DNA of 64,000 nt, taken from NCBI GenBank assembly GCA_008694505.1, contig VZDJ01007753.1:10387666-10451665 (forward strand). The letters run 5' to 3'. The DNA is from Cyanoderma ruficeps. Taxonomy: Eukaryota; Chordata; Aves; Passeriformes; Timaliidae. How positions within the stretch are numbered: position 1 is the first letter of the stretch; every line of letters starts with the position of its first letter. The notes beneath the pieces are model-generated. The model did no database searches and was not told where the DNA came from. It worked only from the letters and a program-made list of their open reading frames with translations. Made by a program: the position numbers and the translations under genes. Positions 50,199-61,500 of the stretch are shown piece by piece.

Positions 50199-50235
50199 TC
50201 AGATAATATGGCATAATTTATGCCATACTATCTGA
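50199..50235. repeat. Near-perfect palindrome, 18-bp arms, one mismatch
   Basis: The left arm 50199-50216 (tcagataatatggcataa) pairs with the right arm 50218-50235 (ttatgccatactatctga) around a single T, with one A-C mismatch. It is the longest inverted repeat I found in the window and could extrude as a cruciform or fold as an RNA hairpin. Confidence 0.85.
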
Positions 50236-50277
50236 ATAGGCTTATATAGAAAACTTTTATGTCACATTCAATTGACA

Positions 50278-50296
50278 TCACTGATATTATCAGTGA
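50278..50296. repeat. Perfect palindrome, 9-bp arms, 1-nt centre
   Basis: Tcactgata and tatcagtga flank a single T. It lies 42 bp after the longer palindrome at 50199-50235, so the two may belong to one small structured element. Confidence 0.8.
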
Positions 50297-51186
50297 GGGA
50301 AGCCACATCTCTACTTATATAAGACTGAACTCTAATCTGCTTTCCATTTTGTAGATTTCTTTTAAGAACGAATTAATGAAAACGAGTGTATTCTAGTAAA
50401 TTTAATCATTCTAAGTTGTTCTGGGAAGTTACAAAAAGATTCTGACGTGCATACTTGCTGAGTGCTTGACATGAAAAGGAAGCAAGGAATACTTCCCAAA
50501 AAAAAGCACAGAGGAAAAGAATTCTGAATATCTTATGTTCTATACAATTCTCAAACCCACTAGTTTTTAAACAGTAACTTTTGGTGCCTACAATCCCAAC
50601 CAATAAATTAATTTCAAAATAATTGAGTTCATCCCAATGACTTTTTGAATAATATTTCCAACCTGTAGTTAAAACTTTGTAAATGGCAACTCATAAATCA
50701 AAGGTCAGTCAGGGTCTTGAGAGCTGTGGTATTCAAAAATACCCCACAACTTTGCATCCAAGGCTTGACTTGGAAACCCTTCAGTGTCCTACTAAACCCT
50801 AGATTTCAGGAAATGCTCAAATTAATAATTTATCCTTGTTCAGCTTCAGTCCCTTCTCCTGTTGATGGACTTTCAATTGTAAATAAATTCTTTAAGGAGT
50901 TCTGTTTCTTCAGTTAATGCAGTAATGTCAACATGAAAGAGGCTTTTTAACTAAGAAGGAAAGTTTTCTTCTGCTGTTAGAAACCTCAGTTTTACATTTC
51001 TCACATTTTCTATACAATTAAACTAATTCACTGCAGAGTTTTAATACTGTGTGAGTCATACCTAATTGCAAATGTACACTTAATTTTGGAAGATCTAATC
51101 CAAACACAACGAGAAACTTTATGTTCATAGCAGCTCTATTTCATATTGAAAAAGATTCATAGGGAAAATATTCACATTAGCTGCAT

Positions 51187-51305
51187 TTCCACACCAAAAC
51201 CCCCCCACAAAACACCAATAAACCCATCCATCCTCTCCAAAAAAAAATGCAAAACCAAAAAACTCCGAACAAAAAAGCTTAACCAACTGAAAAAAAAAAA
51301 CCAAA
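51187..51305. repeat. A/C-rich low-complexity tract
   Basis: Runs of A, AAAC words and a C7 run, much like the tract at 30042-30149. The + strand frame through it (51146-51418) is mostly Lys, Asn, Thr and Pro purely from composition. Confidence 0.75.
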
Positions 51306-52171
51306 CAATCTTTAGGAGGATAAGTAATAATCACAGTGAAAAGCGCTTAGATTCTGAAGTTCTAAAAAAGTTTGCTAATTCTCTAGTTTTAGGAAGATCT
51401 GCTTTTTCTTTAATTTGAACACCAGAGTAATGAAGACAACTCTGCCATGTGCTGAAGACAGCTGTATGCTGAACACAGTTTGTATTTCAGTAACCACACA
51501 ATACTCTTACTATCAAAGATCCTAATTCATAGGGTTTTATTATTGTACAGTATTGTACAGTACAATATACAGTGCTGTAGAAACCTACCAGGAGGCCTAG
51601 CAACCATTTGCAAACCACTTAACTTTTACTTGAGAATTTAAATAGTCTATGGCTCGTGTGAAACTTTGCACAGTGACTAAATCTGCTAGGATAAAGCAGA
51701 CCCTATAGATAAGTTAGTAGCAAGATATATGTAGAATAATTCCTACATTGCTGTTTATCAGAAGTATTGGGTTTCGACTTTACTGTAGTGTGACAAGAAG
51801 AACCATGAATAAACACCAACTAAATCATGCTATGGAACTGTTATCTCCACACAGCCCGCAACATTTCAACAACTAAGTCAAAAAGCCAAATTTACCATCT
51901 TAACATACAGTAATTTCACTCTTCAATGCCTTGAAAACCACCCCTAAATAGACAAAATAATCAGTGATAAGCTTGAGGGGCAGAAAAATCAAGTAAGTTG
52001 TTAATAAAATTTTGTTATTTTAAATTAATCTATTAATTAACTCGAGGCATTTTTATTTTCTTCTTTAATTAAGAAATATTATGTTCGATACCATGAACAG
52101 AATAATTTTTAAAGCAGTACTGCTTATGAAAATAATAAAACTTAAATTACATTGTTTTAAGAAGAGTTTGA

Positions 52172-52194
52172 AGCAATTTCACTATGAAATTGCT
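52172..52194. repeat. Perfect inverted repeat, 9-bp arms, 5-nt loop
   Basis: Agcaatttc (52172-52180) pairs with gaaattgct (52186-52194) around actat. Several hairpins of this size are expected by chance in the window. Confidence 0.65.
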
Positions 52195-52272
52195 GAAATA
52201 TTCCAGAGGATCTAATAGTGAATTGAAAAATCCGCTTGCCTTCATGAAGAGATACCTGAAACATCTTATGTC

Positions 52273-52291
52273 CACTAAAGTTTCTTTAGTG
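52273..52291. repeat. Perfect inverted repeat, 8-bp arms, 3-nt loop
   Basis: Cactaaag (52273-52280) pairs with ctttagtg (52284-52291) around ttt, about 80 bp from the hairpin at 52172. Chance is a sufficient explanation. Confidence 0.6.
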
Positions 52292-54850
52292 AATTATATT
52301 GACACGCTTTCTATTTTACTAATTAGCTGATGGACAGCAGGAAAACTAGCAAATAACAGTGGAAAAGATTCAAGAAATTTCTACATTTACAAAGGCAAAA
52401 ACAAAAAAAGAAGGCATCATATTCTGGCAAAAGCTGTAATGAAACATAGTATCAAGACCAATTAAAAGTGAAAGGTATTTTTTCTATTCAATATTCAAAA
52501 CCAAAATAAGTCAGCATTAAACCTCAATTCTTGTTGCTACATTGGCATCCATAAGAGTGGACATTACTCATTCATCATTAAAATACAGATGGACAGACCA
52601 TCATGAAGTGATTTTGTTAAACTTCATGAAATCTAACTCAGCAACCATTAACAATAACTACTAGGCAAATTTACTTGTGACCATCGGGTCACAGAGGACA
52701 TGATAAACATAGTGACACATTCTTGGCATGGCTGAGAAATGAGCTTTGGCCTGGCTGAGGTCTCCCATATGTGTCATGTAAGCCCAGCTAATGAGGCAGG
52801 ACAATCATTAAACTTGGACAAATTAATATGACATGAATAGGAGAATTCACAGATGCAGTGACAGAGATGAAAGTAGGTCACGTTCTCACAATTTAAATAG
52901 AAACAGTCTAGACAGCATTAGCATGAGCCTCGTAAGACTTGTACTGAAACCCTCAGCACAAATCTGTAACATCTATTATGGCTGACAATAAATACAAGAA
53001 TAAAACAACAAAGAAAAAAATCACAGATATACATAAAATGAGAAAAAGAAGAAAAACTGCTTTGGCTTTAGCTGGCATTCAGTGGATTAAAAGTGTTTAC
53101 AGCATTCCCAATAAATAGGATTAAAAAAAAACCTCAATATAACAATTATTTTGAGGTAATTTCCCTTCAAATGTTGGTGACTAATAAAAAATATATATCT
53201 CCCTGTTATTTTACAAGAGTATTGAAAAGGCTTGTTTTCTCTAAAAATCTTGGTAGAACACACAATTTAAAAAAATAAAAAAGCCTCAAATAACCCACCA
53301 AAAAAGCTGTTGTATAAAGGAGTAAGAGTTCCTTGTTCATTCTTTCCCTTCACCTTTACTCTTTGCTTATTTTAAGAGGCTAGAATGGTAATGTGGAGTG
53401 GACACATGAAGCAGCAATAACATGATGAAGACAAACAATTGAATGCCTAACGTGATAAACTGAGATGGGAAAAATGGTCTCTGTTTAAATAAATGGAAGA
53501 ATAATGTTTGCACAAAAATAATAACTGTTGGTTATCATTCAACACTTATATAATACCTGGTCTGACCAGTTCCCATGTCATGGTTCTCTTCAAAATTTTT
53601 TTGTACCACAGAAACTTTTTCTGTATTGTGCACATCCCCCTACCATGAAATGCAATGATACAACAACCAAATAATTTTCAAAGTCATAGATATTTCATAG
53701 TGTATTGTTACGAGAGGAAATTTTTTGTAGTAATAAGCAGGTTATCTTTTTAGTGCCTGCTTGATCTGTGTTGTCCCAGTAGTAAAAGTACTTACTAACA
53801 TAAAATGTTTTTCAAACTGCAGTACCTTCTACAAAAAAAAAGGTGTTAAGCTTCATTGTATGGTCACGCTCCATTTTGGATAGTTATATTGCATCAAAAC
53901 TTGTACTAGGTTACCCCATTTTTTTCTCACTCCAAGATTCTTTATAAGAAAAAAAAGCTAAAGTGGAAAATATTCACATTTTTTAGCATTTGTCCTTGAT
54001 TTTTTACATCCTCAAGAAACAGAAGTCTGCGCACCTTATCTATATTAGGTGAATACAGAAGTACCACAGGACTCAAATCTTTAGTATATAAGGAAAATAA
54101 TATATTGGAATCATACACCATTGTGTAATTCAATCTAAAGCCAGACATATTTCAAATATATTTTAAGCAAATCTACATTTTATATATATCAAAAAGTATT
54201 GATTTACCCACCAATTAAGTTCTATAGTTGTTTTAAGCACAGAATAGGTATATTTTTCCTGTCACTTCAAACAAACAGCTATGCTGTTTTCAAAGAGGTG
54301 GAAGCCCATTTGTAACACAATTAAGAAAATAAGAAATATTCTAAAATGGCAAAGAGAAAGACTTCAGTCTAGAAACAAGGTAAATATTTCTGCTTTAATG
54401 CTTGTTTTTTTCTTTGAACTACCATTAGAAAGGTAACTAATAATAGATATTGCCTATGTTTTTTTTCCAATGTTCATATTGTTTCTTATTAGAAATCTGT
54501 TCAGTGTATATAGCCAAGTACATGTATATATATACCAGCTTTTCATTACTGCTTTTAACTATCCTTTCAGGACACATGCATAGTTTTGGTTTTCACAGTT
54601 GCAAGTGTTGAAGCAGCAAGACTCAAATGTGAAAAAAAAAGATGCCATAAATTTTGTGTCTTGAAGATCTTAAGACGCAACACTAGAATAAGTGATGCCT
54701 TCAAACTCCCCTTGGGCTCAGGAGAGCCCAAATTACTTGGGGAGTTCTGAGAAGTAGACTGACTTTGCTGTACTTTATTACCAACATCCAATGTTACGCA
54801 AGTTTGAAAGGCGTCTGTCTTGGGCTTACCTTTATATGATTCTTAGTCAT

Positions 54851-54872
54851 AATCTTGGTTTAAACCAAGATT
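54851..54872. repeat. Perfect 22-bp palindrome
   Basis: The half-site aatcttggttt (54851-54861) is followed without spacer by its exact complement aaaccaagatt (54862-54872). The centre TTTAAA and flanks CTTGG/CCAAG make a two-fold symmetric site, which could be a dimeric protein binding site or a fold-back sequence. No flanking element is recognised. Confidence 0.85.
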
Positions 54873-57800
54873 CTCAGGGAGATTAAACAGCTTAATAGCC
54901 AGATGCTGCAGAGCAGTATTTGGCATATGTAGAGCTGATAAAGTTATTGACTCTGAAGTGAAAAGAAGAGACTGCAAATGTTCTCAATTCTTACAATCAA
55001 AACAGCAGAATGCATAGGTAAAAACTTTTAGCTGAGTAGTGTGTGGCTTAAAGCAGAAATAAATACCAACTGGTGCATGGACATTTAGACTATATGGCTT
55101 ACTTTAATATTCAGCTGTTCCATTTCCAATTATTCCAAGTTACATTAGAGTAGACAGGAAAGTAGACTTCTGCATTTAGGAAGAGTTGTTACTTCTTGTT
55201 CCTAAAGTCCTGAGAGCTCTCTAGATGGGCCAATAACAAAGCTTTCCAATTTTACTGAAAAGTATTCTAAGTATATAGGAAGTTGAATTGTCTAGTCTCA
55301 TAGACTGCCTTGATTCAAGCAGCACCTTCAGGGTGGCCCAAATTGTTACTGGTGTCAATATATATATTTTTAATTATAACATTTAATTTAAAATACTCTA
55401 TTTTTATGAATTCTAATTAGTATTCTATTCTAATGAATAATAATGTCTCAGAGAGAAGGATCCTCCCATATTTCCAATGTCAGTGGCTGTATGACATGAA
55501 CAGAGAAATTGTTTCTCAGACACTGCTACATTAACTTTGCAGATTACATAAAACTATTTTGATTTTCATTGCAAAGTAACTTTCTGGATGCATCTTTGCT
55601 ATGGATAAGTGACATGAATAATGTCTTGATTTCCTTCATCAAAATACTTCATTTTGTACACAACAGTGCAGCCTAGAAAAATACATCCTTCTTCATTTTC
55701 AGGAGCAGAACATTTCAGCAAAAACAAGGTCAGCCATTATTTCAAAATTTCAAAAGTCTGCTTTTGAAAAACATCACCTGTAGTAGTTGATAAATACTGC
55801 TGGTTATTCTCAGTTCAGCAGTGCAGAATTTAACTAAAAACAAATCCAGAAAAAATATTCCTAGAACACTCCCAATGCCTTTAGCAAAATTTCATGGAGC
55901 TGAACGCTACTTGCAGACAAAGACCTATATGTTATTTTATTGTTTTCTTAGAACTCACCTGCAGCAAATATGACAGAACTTACTTTTCCCCTCAGAATCA
56001 CACCACCATGAATACTTTTTTCCAAGGAAGTTACAGTAGGGACTGGCAGGCCAACAATTATAGTTTCATGGATGAGGATATATTATATGCACTGCTTTAG
56101 TGACAAAACTATAGAAAACCCTCTATCTCAGCAGGAAGACAGCAGCCTCTATTGTCTATATGAAATAGATTAGCATGTTTCTCTTACCTCTCAGGGAAAA
56201 GATTCCAATGTAACACCAGGCAACACCAAGTTTAGAGCACTGGCCAGCATTTTTTGCAGCAAGACACAGACTGTGATGCTCATAGAGAAAAAGGTTATGG
56301 TTCAACTCCTACAAGCAATCCCTCTGGAGACCTCTTATGGGGTTTACTGACTGGCAGAAGGTTTGGCTGTTCCTGTCTGTTAGACTTGTGCTGCAGATAG
56401 CAGGATTTCAGCATAGAGTTTGCCTCTTTCTATCAGCTTCTAAATTCTATTAAAAGTGCTTATGGCGCTCCTCTGCTAGGAAACATTTAGCACTGTCGCA
56501 GACACTCATTCCGAGAAGCCATTTCAGAGTGCTTTTTAAAACCACTGCTGTGTATGCATGAGCACCAGAGTCTGCAAGTACCTGCACACAGACACTATCA
56601 GAAAAAACTACTAATCACCTCCATACACTAACCTAGAGGTGACAACAGAAGTGAAACCATGCCCTTAGTTATTTGGTTATAGTTCTGTTATTTTGAGGGA
56701 GCACTTCTGGCCACGTTCATATTTTACGCAAGACACTTTTCCCCCTAAGTTTGGGGCTTTTCCCTATATATACACTAAAGTACCTCAGAAGAGAAGGGAG
56801 CGGTCATATGTTCTACTCTGACAGTAACATCTCTCATGAACATACAATTGCAACCTATATGACCGGATATTTCAGTTTCAAAGGCTCATCTAAGTCACTT
56901 TCTCTACTGATTTATAAGCAAATCCATGGTCATACCAAAGCAAACAAAATCAATGGATTTTGTGACACAACAAAGAACTCCAAACACTGGAGCAAAACAG
57001 TATCATTCTGCTTGCACCCATATCTCCATTATTTACCCAGAAAATAAACAGGATTTTAGGTCATCTACAGATTCCCCAAATAAGTGAATTGCAAGTTTTC
57101 TGAGCCAGGGCAAGGCAATGTGACTAAAGGTTTGAAATTTATGTGCAGCTCCAATCTTTACACTTAGAAAAAAAAAATCATATATATGTATGTATGCATG
57201 TATTTAAAACACAAATAATAAGATTCCAATGAGATACAAAATCATCTTTTGCTGAATATTATTGTCATTAGCCCATATTATTTTTATATGAAAATAATTC
57301 ATTTAATTTCTTCCCTAATTTGAATACAAATAATATCTTTCCAGTGGGTCCATTAAGTAGCTATTTGTCAGAGCTCCCTATTGAGATCATAGTAGTAAAA
57401 CTGCAATTCTGATGTGTATGTGGGAGCTTTACAAGATTTATGCATATCCTACCTTTATTTCCACTCAGAAAACTTCATAGGGACTAAAGTCTCTTCATCT
57501 TTTTCACACTGAAGTTATTAGTTTAATTGGCAACAGAAGCTCCAATTTAGTCTTTAATTAAAGGCAGAAAAATAACAAAAAACTAGCATAAACATTTCAT
57601 CCCTCAAAACTTAATCAAGAAGTAAAGTCAGAGTGGGACTGAACAGTAGATGTGAAATATAAACATTCATTTAGTTAACCCATTTGAAGGTATTTTGCTC
57701 CTTACATTCACAACCACCAGTCAAGTTGGAAGTTAAATTACTACCTGCTGGTGACTGTTTAGTAATTTACATCAAAATAGGTGGAGATCTCAACTTCATG

Positions 57801-58400
57801 ATTTCCAAATTGTTTTGAGAAGTGTCTGCTATTTAGACAATTCAGTAAAGAAGCCAGTGACAAGGATCCCTTCTGACTCAGTTATTTCAGTAGAGAAGGA
57901 AGTTTTCTTTACTTCCTAGTTTTCCACTCCAGTAGGTTTTAAAATATCTCCTATGATTCAGATAAAGAAAGAGGACATAGAAAAGAACAATGATGCAAGA
58001 TGCAGAAATGGTTGAAAACACTGAGGTTGTTGAAAGAGAAAATAGTGGTGCATAAACCCCTCTCTCCTTTCATTTTTTTCTTTCAAGAAGAATGCTTTTA
58101 TGATTGGAGTGGAATTTAAAAAGGTTACAATAGAAAACCCGACCAATATTTAAATAGAGTACTGAAAATCTTGCAGAATTACCCTGGCAATCAGACAAAC
58201 ATCCTCCAACTATTTTTCTGCAATGGCTAGCTGCACAATTCATATTTAAATGTATGATTGAGAGGATTGAGAAAATAAATGCAGTTTCACTGTCAGAGCA
58301 TTCTAGTCAACAGATTAATTTTATTTAGAAGACAAATTTGTTCCCAGGTGAAAAATGTTTAGATCTTACAGTAGTTTAAAGTGAATTACATTATATCTCT
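54873..58400. other. AT-rich non-coding stretch, nothing recognised
   Basis: Open frames are short, up to 98 codons at 56751-57047, without recognisable domains. A good splice-donor-like match on the minus strand at about 56182-56190 has no coding sequence upstream of it. Short AT and TATG simple repeats occur near 55361 and 57180. Confidence 0.55.
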
Positions 58401-58512
58401 TGGGGGGGAATCTTGGGGGGGGGAAAAAAAAGGNNNNNNNNNNNNNAAGAAAAAACAAACAAACAAACAAACAAAAACAACCAAAAAACAAAAAACAAAA
58501 AACACCCACCAA
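58401..58512. repeat. G-run / A-rich simple repeat around a 13-N gap
   Basis: G7 (58402-58408) and G9 (58415-58423) precede an A run, then 13 Ns at 58434-58446, then (AAAC)n grading into A6-7C words to about 58512. The gap most likely marks a homopolymer or repeat that short reads could not cross. The G runs could form a quadruplex on the + strand. Confidence 0.9.
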
Positions 58513-61500
58513 AAAACCACTGATAATAAAGGAAGTTTATTGGGTAGAGACAAGTTTTAAAAGACAACCTACTTTTGGAAGTGTTACTAATTAGTCTATC
58601 CCTCTTACACAACCTTAAAAGCAGGATGCTCAAGTAAATGAAAGCTACTGTATTTACAAGTTTAAGAGGAATCCCAGCAGTCCTCCATCCTTTCATGTGT
58701 AATCACTGCTTGTGGAAGTAACTATTGAAGGCTGTGGCTATGCTGAAGGCACCTGGCTGTGTTCCTAACTGCACTCAGATGAAATGAGGCAGAGAGGAGA
58801 ATTACTGAAAGTGAAATCTCTACTATGTTCTTCCCGAGTATTATCCTGGTTTCTCTCATAAATCAAAGCTAAAAAGCTTCTCTGGTTTTTCAGTGGTTGC
58901 CAATAGAAACTATTAGCCACTCATACCAGGTGAGAGGCCAATATGTAATAGGATGTAACCAAGAATACTATTTTCCTAGAAATAACCTGACATCTAGAAG
59001 AGAAAAAATATTTCTTCCTGCTACAAACTCCTTATAATGTAACTGCATGAAATAAGGATGGGAGCAAACTTTTAGGCCCAGAGCCTGAGACATCCAATAT
59101 TCCTGTCCCGCTCCAATTATGCAGGAGGCTCACAGCAGAGCTCTAGTGGTTTGCAGAGACAGTACAAACACCCGCTCACGTGTCGGGGGAATGTGGGCCT
59201 AAAGAAAAGAGGAATCAGTTAACTCATTGAAATCAATCGCTTTGTGCTCTCCCCTCAGCTCCTGAGCACTGCCAGCCGCAGAGCTGAGAGACAGCCTGCT
59301 CTTCAGGCTCCCACAACTGCCTGACCTTTCCTCTAAGCATATGAGCCTACAGCAGATCCAGCCTCAGCAGTCCTGTGGGGCCATGGACTTTGCTGAGTTT
59401 TATCCGACAATCAGTGTTCTGAGCCCCAGACAAATCCTTCAGTGCTGCTCTTCTTATCACAAAGTAATTACCTGGCCTTTCTTATGGCTGGTTTGAATTT
59501 GCGGGTTGAACTCACTGAAAAGGTTACGGAGTGAAAAAATAAATTTAGAACTTCTTTTCAGTCAGTTTTCCTGACTTCATACCAGATGGAGTCAGCAACT
59601 TGAGAAGTCTGACAGGCAACTTGACTGAGTCTATCAGATGGTCAACTGATCACTTTCACATTTGCCAAAACGTTTAGGGATAAAAAACAGAAGCATATTC
59701 TATTGACATTAAAATACATAGACTAGAGACAGATTTCTGAAATAACACAGTAAACCACTCCGGAGTGGGAGGATTTTTTGCATAAGAATTGCAGACTCTC
59801 TCTCTAAGCAGAGTGACTGTTGTCTATGAACGCTAAACAGTTTCACATGGAGTTTTAGTCAGGGCAAGTACTTTGTGAAACAGAAAAGAAGAGATTTCTC
59901 TGAGGAGCTGATTTATTTGCTTTCCAAAAGACAGTATTTGATTAATTAGCTAGAGAAGCATGGACTAAGTCCTGGAATATCTGTATGTTATGCTTGGTCT
60001 TGTTCCAAACACACTTTTGTTAACAGCAAGCTGGACAAACACTGGAATCTGTGACATTTGCACATCACAACTGGATTAATTTCAAAGAGGTTCATATTCC
60101 TGGACTACCTGAATTTGTTCATTTGAGATGCAGTATAGGTCCAATAGGATCCTTCAACAGCCTGTCATTGAGGACCATCCTACCCTCACCTTTCTTGTTA
60201 CTAGACTAGAAGCTCAGAAAGAAGATACACGAAGCTATATACTGCCAATAATCTTTTTGTTAAATATATTGCAACTCTCTAACATTTCCAGATAATACAG
60301 TATAAAGCTACATGGTAAAGATAGCAAATACTACATTGGATGAATTCATATTTATCCCATTTCATATTAAATGGATTTAAAATTAAAAATCAATAGCAAT
60401 CCTTCCTGCCCATCTGTTATATGTGTCTCAAATTCTGAGACATAAAAGATCAACATTTCATATTTTATTCTTAGGCAAAAGCGCCCCTTCACTTTACTTG
60501 TGAAGGACCTTTTCTGAAAATATTATTTTGGTTAAAGTCATATTAATTGCTATTAGTGTTTGAAGATAATGTGCAACTAATTAAAGAAATACTGTGCATT
60601 TAATCTACATCCATATAGTTTTTGTATCAATAATTAGTTAAAAATATCACCTATAAGGTATTTTAATTTCCATTTTTCATAATGAGCTCTATGTTATCTT
60701 AATACTCTGATTAAGATGTAAAACTGTGTAACAATACATGTTATATTTATGACTGAGGGAAGCAGATTTACTTCTGAAAGCAAAAGCCCTCAAGAACAAA
60801 ACATTTAAACATACACTGCTGGTTTTTTTTCTAATTCCTCCATCATTACATGTATCCCACATGTTGCAATTCACACACAGACTCTGTGTATATGTACATA
60901 TATATATTCACTATATATTGTCACGCATATAGAGTTGCCAGCATAATACATGGCTTCCATTTATGCAAAAAGTAGCAGATATGGATACTTATTTAGTACA
61001 GTAGTATTAAAGTTTACAGCCCTCAGTTTTCCCACTTGAATAATTTTTTTAATAAGCTAATTCAATATCATATTTTTATACATTAAGCCATAGTTCTCTT
61101 CCACCTCGTCTGTAATATATACTTTTCTGGACTGATTTATGTAGATTTAATACTGTATCCATGCTATATAGGTAAATAATTTTAATTTGTTCATCTGCCC
61201 CATATGAAATATCTCCAAGGCCATACTCAGGCTTGCACTCAGAGGCATCGGGGGGATATCTAATGAAAGTTTATGAGAGCAGCAGATGTTCATTCATGCT
61301 GCTTGTTGTCGGTGAGATCTGGAACTATACCACTAAGAAATCCAAGAAGAAGTCACAAGAGCAACATGCAAGCTTCCTGCAAACACACAACTACTCAGAT
61401 CAGTATTAAAACTGGAAGGAATTTATGTGCAGGCAATTTATGTGCAGGGGCCTTAGTCATTTACTCCTCCTTGCCATATTCCCTTCTCTTACTCGTAAAC

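Larger units (their letters stand above)
50297..54850. other. AT-rich non-coding stretch with A/C-rich tract and short hairpins
   Basis: No gene is recognised. It includes an A/C-rich low-complexity tract at about 51187-51305, a nested direct and inverted TATTGTACAG repeat at 51541-51567, two short hairpins at 52172-52194 and 52273-52291, and an enhancer-like block at about 52690-52930. Confidence 0.5.

Noticed and set aside
56182..56260. Minus-strand exon ending at a good splice-donor match (gagag/gtaagag)
   Set aside because: The frame starting at the nearest upstream ATG ends in a stop a few bases before the donor and shows no recognisable protein; isolated donor matches are common by chance.
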